Below are positions 5,204-7,777 of a stretch of 7,777 nt of DNA, one piece after another. The position numbers were made by a program, and so were the translations under genes. Under the pieces are notes generated by a model, which worked only from the letters and a program-made list of their open reading frames with translations, was not told where the DNA came from and ran no database searches. The stretch comes from a bacterium. GTDB lineage: Bacteria > Chloroflexota > Dormibacteria > Aeolococcales > Aeolococcaceae. The first letter of the stretch is position 1. Each line of letters begins with the position of its first letter. The DNA is taken from contig JAJZMA010000217.1 in the NCBI GenBank assembly GCA_021850405.1, positions 1-7,777 on the forward strand, written 5' to 3'.

Positions 5204-6832
5204 ATGCGATCGACCATGCAGGAGTTTCCCCTTACGCTCACAGCCCTCATGCGGCGTGGGCGCGATGTGTTTGGAAGCAGCAAGGTGGTTACTGCCACTG
5301 AGAGCGGTTTTCGCACGAGCTCATTTGGTGAGGTTGCGACCAGGATGGCGCAGCTTGCGGGTGGCCTTGCCAGTATTGGCGTCTCTCCCTCCACTCGGGT
5401 GGGGACACTCTGCTGGAACAATCAGGAGCACCTTGAAGCATATTTTGCTGTTCCATGCATGGGGGCTGTACTGCACACCCTTAATCTGCGGCTTCCATCG
5501 AGCCAGCTGGCGTTCAGCATCAACCATGCAGAAGACGAAGTAATCATCTGCGACAGCTCTCTCATACCTATGCTGGAGGCCGTGCTCCCGCAGCTCAACA
5601 GCCTGCGCCATATTGTGGTTATTGGAGACGCTCCCTGTACAACCTCACTTCCCGTGCACCGATACGCCGAGCTCATGGATACGTCAGCAAAAACCTATGC
5701 CTGGCCCGATCTGGAAGAAACCTCAGCTGCTGCCATGTGCTACACCACCGGTACAACCGGAGATCCCAAAGGGGTTGTCTACAGCCATCGCTCCATGTAC
5801 CTGCACTGCTTTGGGGTCTGGGGCGGACTTGGCCTTACCGATTCAGACAGCATGTTTCCTGTTGTTCCCATGTTCCATGTCAATGCATGGGGCTTGCCCT
5901 ATGTGGGCTGGATGCTCGGCTGTGACATTATCCTGAGCGACCGCTTCATGCAGCCGGCCCACCTCGCAAGGATAATTGAGGCGCAGCGCCCCAACTTCAT
6001 TGCCGGTGTGCCAACCATCTATGGCGGCCTGCTCCTGCTCGCTGAGACCAGTCCAGTGGACTTTTCCTCGGTGAGACTTGCCATCAGTGGTGGATCCGCA
6101 ATACCTGAGTCGATGATTGCTGCTGCGCAGGAGCGGCATGGCCTGCGCATCGTGAGTGCGTGGGGGATGACCGAAACCAGCCCTCTTGGGTCTGCGGCTT
6201 TTCCTCCGCCTGGCTGCACTCCAGAAGAGGATGTGGCCTGGAGGGCACGCACCGGTCGCATAGCTGCCGGTATCGAACTACGGATTACCGGAGAGGACGG
6301 GGGAGAGCTTCCCTGGGACGGCAAGTCGGTGGGGGAGATTGAGGCGCGGGGCCCATGGGTAACTGGGGCGTATTACCGGGCGGAAGCCCCTGACCGCTTT
6401 CACGATGGCTGGCTGCGTACTGGAGACGTGGGAACCATCGATCCTTCCGGAGTGGTGCAGATCACAGATCGTGTCAAGGATGTCATCAAGTCTGGCGGAG
6501 AGTGGATCAGCTCGGTGGAGCTGGAGAACCAGATTGCAGGCCACCCGGATGTACTGGAGGCAGCAGTAATCGCAGTGCCGGATGAGCGCTGGCAGGAACG
6601 CCCCCTGGCGTGTGTGGTACCCCGGCCAGGTGCTGCGGTCGAGCCTGAAGGCTTGCGGCAGTTCCTCTCGTCCAGGGTGGCGCGCTGGTGGCTCCCGGAG
6701 CGGTGGGCTCTGGTCGCAGAGATTCCCAAGACGTCGGTAGGCAAGTTTGACAAGAAGCTGTTGCGGGCGCAGTACGCAAAAGGGGAGCTGGATGTAGTTC
6801 TCCTCCCACCACTGCCGCGGGATGATGGCTAG
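5204..6832 (+). CDS. Medium/long-chain fatty acyl-CoA ligase (AMP-forming)
   Basis: A 542-residue cytoplasmic enzyme of the adenylate-forming family. It activates a fatty acid with ATP to an acyl-AMP and transfers it to coenzyme A, feeding beta-oxidation or lipid synthesis. Visible motifs: nucleotide loop YTTGTTGDPKG (180-190), PMFHVNAW (222-229) with H225 and W229, WGMTETS (320-326) with the Mg-binding Glu E324, RTGD with ribose-binding D408, hinge DRVKD (422-426), KSGGEWIS (429-436) in the C-terminal domain, and PKTSVGK with catalytic K514. W229 matches what I recall as the gate tryptophan of the Thermus thermophilus long-chain enzyme, which it resembles along its whole length, including HLEAYFAVP-MGAVLHT near the N-terminus. 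Chain-length preference cannot be read from the sequence. The gene is complete, has a strong RBS and probably its own promoter. Substrates other than fatty acids are possible but less likely. Confidence 0.93.
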   Translation: MRSTMQEFPLTLTALMRRGRDVFGSSKVVTATESGFRTSSFGEVATRMAQLAGGLASIGVSPSTRVGTLCWNNQEHLEAYFAVPCMGAVLHTLNLRLPSSQLAFSINHAEDEVIICDSSLIPMLEAVLPQLNSLRHIVVIGDAPCTTSLPVHRYAELMDTSAKTYAWPDLEETSAAAMCYTTGTTGDPKGVVYSHRSMYLHCFGVWGGLGLTDSDSMFPVVPMFHVNAWGLPYVGWMLGCDIILSDRFMQPAHLARIIEAQRPNFIAGVPTIYGGLLLLAETSPVDFSSVRLAISGGSAIPESMIAAAQERHGLRIVSAWGMTETSPLGSAAFPPPGCTPEEDVAWRARTGRIAAGIELRITGEDGGELPWDGKSVGEIEARGPWVTGAYYRAEAPDRFHDGWLRTGDVGTIDPSGVVQITDRVKDVIKSGGEWISSVELENQIAGHPDVLEAAVIAVPDERWQERPLACVVPRPGAAVEPEGLRQFLSSRVARWWLPERWALVAEIPKTSVGKFDKKLLRAQYAKGELDVVLLPPLPRDDG

Positions 6833-6840
6833 GCAGAGCC

Positions 6841-6885
6841 CCAGGTAACCTGTGCATTCAGCGGGCATCTGTCTGCTGTACCTGG
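6841..6885. other. Inverted repeat between the ligase and transporter genes
   Basis: CCAGGTA (6841-6847) pairs perfectly with TACCTGG (6879-6885), starting eight bases after the ligase stop. An inner CAGC...GCTG stem could stack directly on it. The loop is long and no T-run follows at once (pyrimidine-rich bases come only from about 6897), so it is at best a weak terminator or mRNA 3'-end structure. The rest of the 6833-7040 gap shows nothing distinct. Confidence 0.3.
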
Positions 6886-7029
6886 CAGGATCCTGTGTTT
6901 CCTTTCCTTCCAGTTGAAGGTAGATTGGGATTGTGGTGGCAGGGATCCAGCCCCTTTCCATCTGCAGGCGTCACCTCTGCTACTGTCCCAGGGAATGATC
7001 GGTAGTGCTGCCCGCAGCGTGGCTGCCGT

Positions 7030-7033
7030 AGGA
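7030..7033 (+). promoter_or_regulatory. Ribosome binding site of the transporter gene
   Basis: AGGA lies 7 bases upstream of the ATG at 7041, a usable Shine-Dalgarno. It is followed by GAGG at 7035-7038, too close to the start to serve. It supports 7041 as the start codon. Confidence 0.55.
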
Positions 7034-7040
7034 TGAGGCA

Positions 7041-7777
7041 ATGCCAGAAAACATTCGCCCCAGCAGGATCCGCGTGCTGGTGTTTTCTTCCCTCGGCCAC
7101 TTCATTAATGACGGCATGGGATTCTTTATTCCAGTTATTGCTGCCATCCTGGCGAGCCAGCACGGCGTGTCCCCCCTGCTTGTCACTGCGGTCCTTACCC
7201 TCTATTATCTGACCTCAGCCGGCTGCGGCATCCTGGTGGGCCTGGCCGCGGACTCACTGGGGGACCGGGGCACCATAATGGCCTTTGGCATCCTTGTTCT
7301 CGCACTTGGGCTTTTTGCCTTTGCGGCCGCCCTTGCTGCTCCAGCTGGGCTGGCGCGCGATGGCGTCTCGTTGCTGGCTGCGGTTCTCGCCGGGGCAGGG
7401 AGCTCCTTCTACCATCCAGTGGGCGGCTCACTGCTTCAGCTCACATTCAGTGATCGGGCAAGAGGCAGGGCGCTTGGCGTCAACGGCTCTTTTGGGAGCC
7501 TGGGGCGTGCACTTTATCCCTCCATCTTTTTTGTCGTGGCAGCACTCTCCATCTCTACCGGGAGCACGGTGCTGCTCTTTGCCTGTGTCGGCGTGGTAGC
7601 TTCCCTGGCTATTGCTGCAGGGCTTCGACCAGGTGCTGTCGGAGCGGGCAGCGGCAACAATGTGCAGCGCAGGGAAGTGCTGGTTGCATCCGGGCTCTCT
7701 CCAGATGGGAATGAAAAAGCGTCTGCCCCTCCCGGACCAGATGGCAGGCAAGGCCCTGCATCTTCCCCCCCACTTTT
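7041..7777 (+). CDS. Major facilitator superfamily transporter, Fsr (fosmidomycin-resistance)-like, 3' end beyond the window
   Basis: The frame from ATG 7041 stays open for 245 codons to the edge, covering the N-terminal half of a 12-helix secondary transporter in the cytoplasmic membrane. About six helices are visible: roughly 12-38, 46-69, 77-100, 108-134, 144-170 and 174-194. The first carries H20-F-I-N-D24. Between helices two and three is GLAADSLGDRG (66-76), an MFS motif A with the expected Gly, Asp and Arg. YHP (124-126) and DRARGRALGVNGSFGSLGRALYP (138-160) match the loop and helix-five pattern of Fsr-type exporters. After helix six the central cytoplasmic loop is long and Pro/Gly/Ser-rich (from about 195). 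The family exports drugs or small metabolites by proton antiport; the substrate here is unknown. It may be co-transcribed with the ligase 208 bases upstream. Confidence 0.87.
   Translation, partial: MPENIRPSRIRVLVFSSLGHFINDGMGFFIPVIAAILASQHGVSPLLVTAVLTLYYLTSAGCGILVGLAADSLGDRGTIMAFGILVLALGLFAFAAALAAPAGLARDGVSLLAAVLAGAGSSFYHPVGGSLLQLTFSDRARGRALGVNGSFGSLGRALYPSIFFVVAALSISTGSTVLLFACVGVVASLAIAAGLRPGAVGAGSGNNVQRREVLVASGLSPDGNEKASAPPGPDGRQGPASSPPL

Noticed and set aside
6278..6961. 227-codon antisense frame over the ligase gene and its downstream gap
   Set aside because: It is a shadow of a well-conserved enzyme gene; it has no RBS and its composition (many Arg, Pro, His, Cys) has no protein family pattern.
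1..7777. CRISPR arrays, tRNA or rRNA genes, insertion sequences, toxin-antitoxin or defence genes
   Set aside because: No regularly spaced repeats, tRNA cloverleaf sequence, transposase, terminal inverted repeats or defence-type domains were seen on either strand.

Overview
The window holds three complete genes and the 5' part of a fourth, all on the + strand, separated by roomy intergenic gaps (about 450, 263, 350 and 208 bases). Base composition looks moderately GC-rich (high 50s percent by eye). The large surface protein has a classical Sec signal and a C-terminal membrane anchor with a short basic tail. It has no sortase motif and no outer-membrane sorting domain, which points to a Gram-positive-type (monoderm) envelope. 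A TIGR02206/YwaF-type membrane protein and a Thermus-like acyl-CoA ligase fit the same picture. My best guess is Chloroflexota, perhaps Ktedonobacteria-like, but this is inference from protein style only; Actinobacteriota or Bacillota relatives cannot be excluded.

Layout. Positions 1-395 are non-coding as far as I can see, followed by a good vegetative-type promoter (396-424) and a ribosome binding site. Positions 451-3894 encode a 1147-residue exported, cell-surface protein. In order it has an unusually long N-terminus, a signal peptide, a parallel beta-helix with six repeats ending in a choice-of-anchor Q-like segment, five Ig-like domains alternating between two types, a Ser/Gly/Pro/Gln-rich stalk and a C-terminal transmembrane anchor. 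Positions 4158-4853 encode a seven-helix membrane protein of the TIGR02206 family. Positions 4854-5203 are a gap with several strong inverted repeats and then a TATAAT box and a perfect Shine-Dalgarno. Positions 5204-6832 encode a 542-residue medium/long-chain fatty acyl-CoA ligase with every catalytic motif intact. Position 7041 to the window edge is the N-terminal half of a major facilitator superfamily transporter resembling the fosmidomycin-resistance (Fsr) group.

How the genes relate. Nothing ties the four genes into one pathway. The surface protein and the ligase each have their own promoter-like and RBS signals, so they look like separate transcription units. The ligase and transporter could be co-transcribed across 208 bases, but no functional link is evident. 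I do not see a convincing new multi-gene system. The points most worth a second look are the architecture and start site of the surface protein, and the folded-looking intergenic stretch at 5010-5102.
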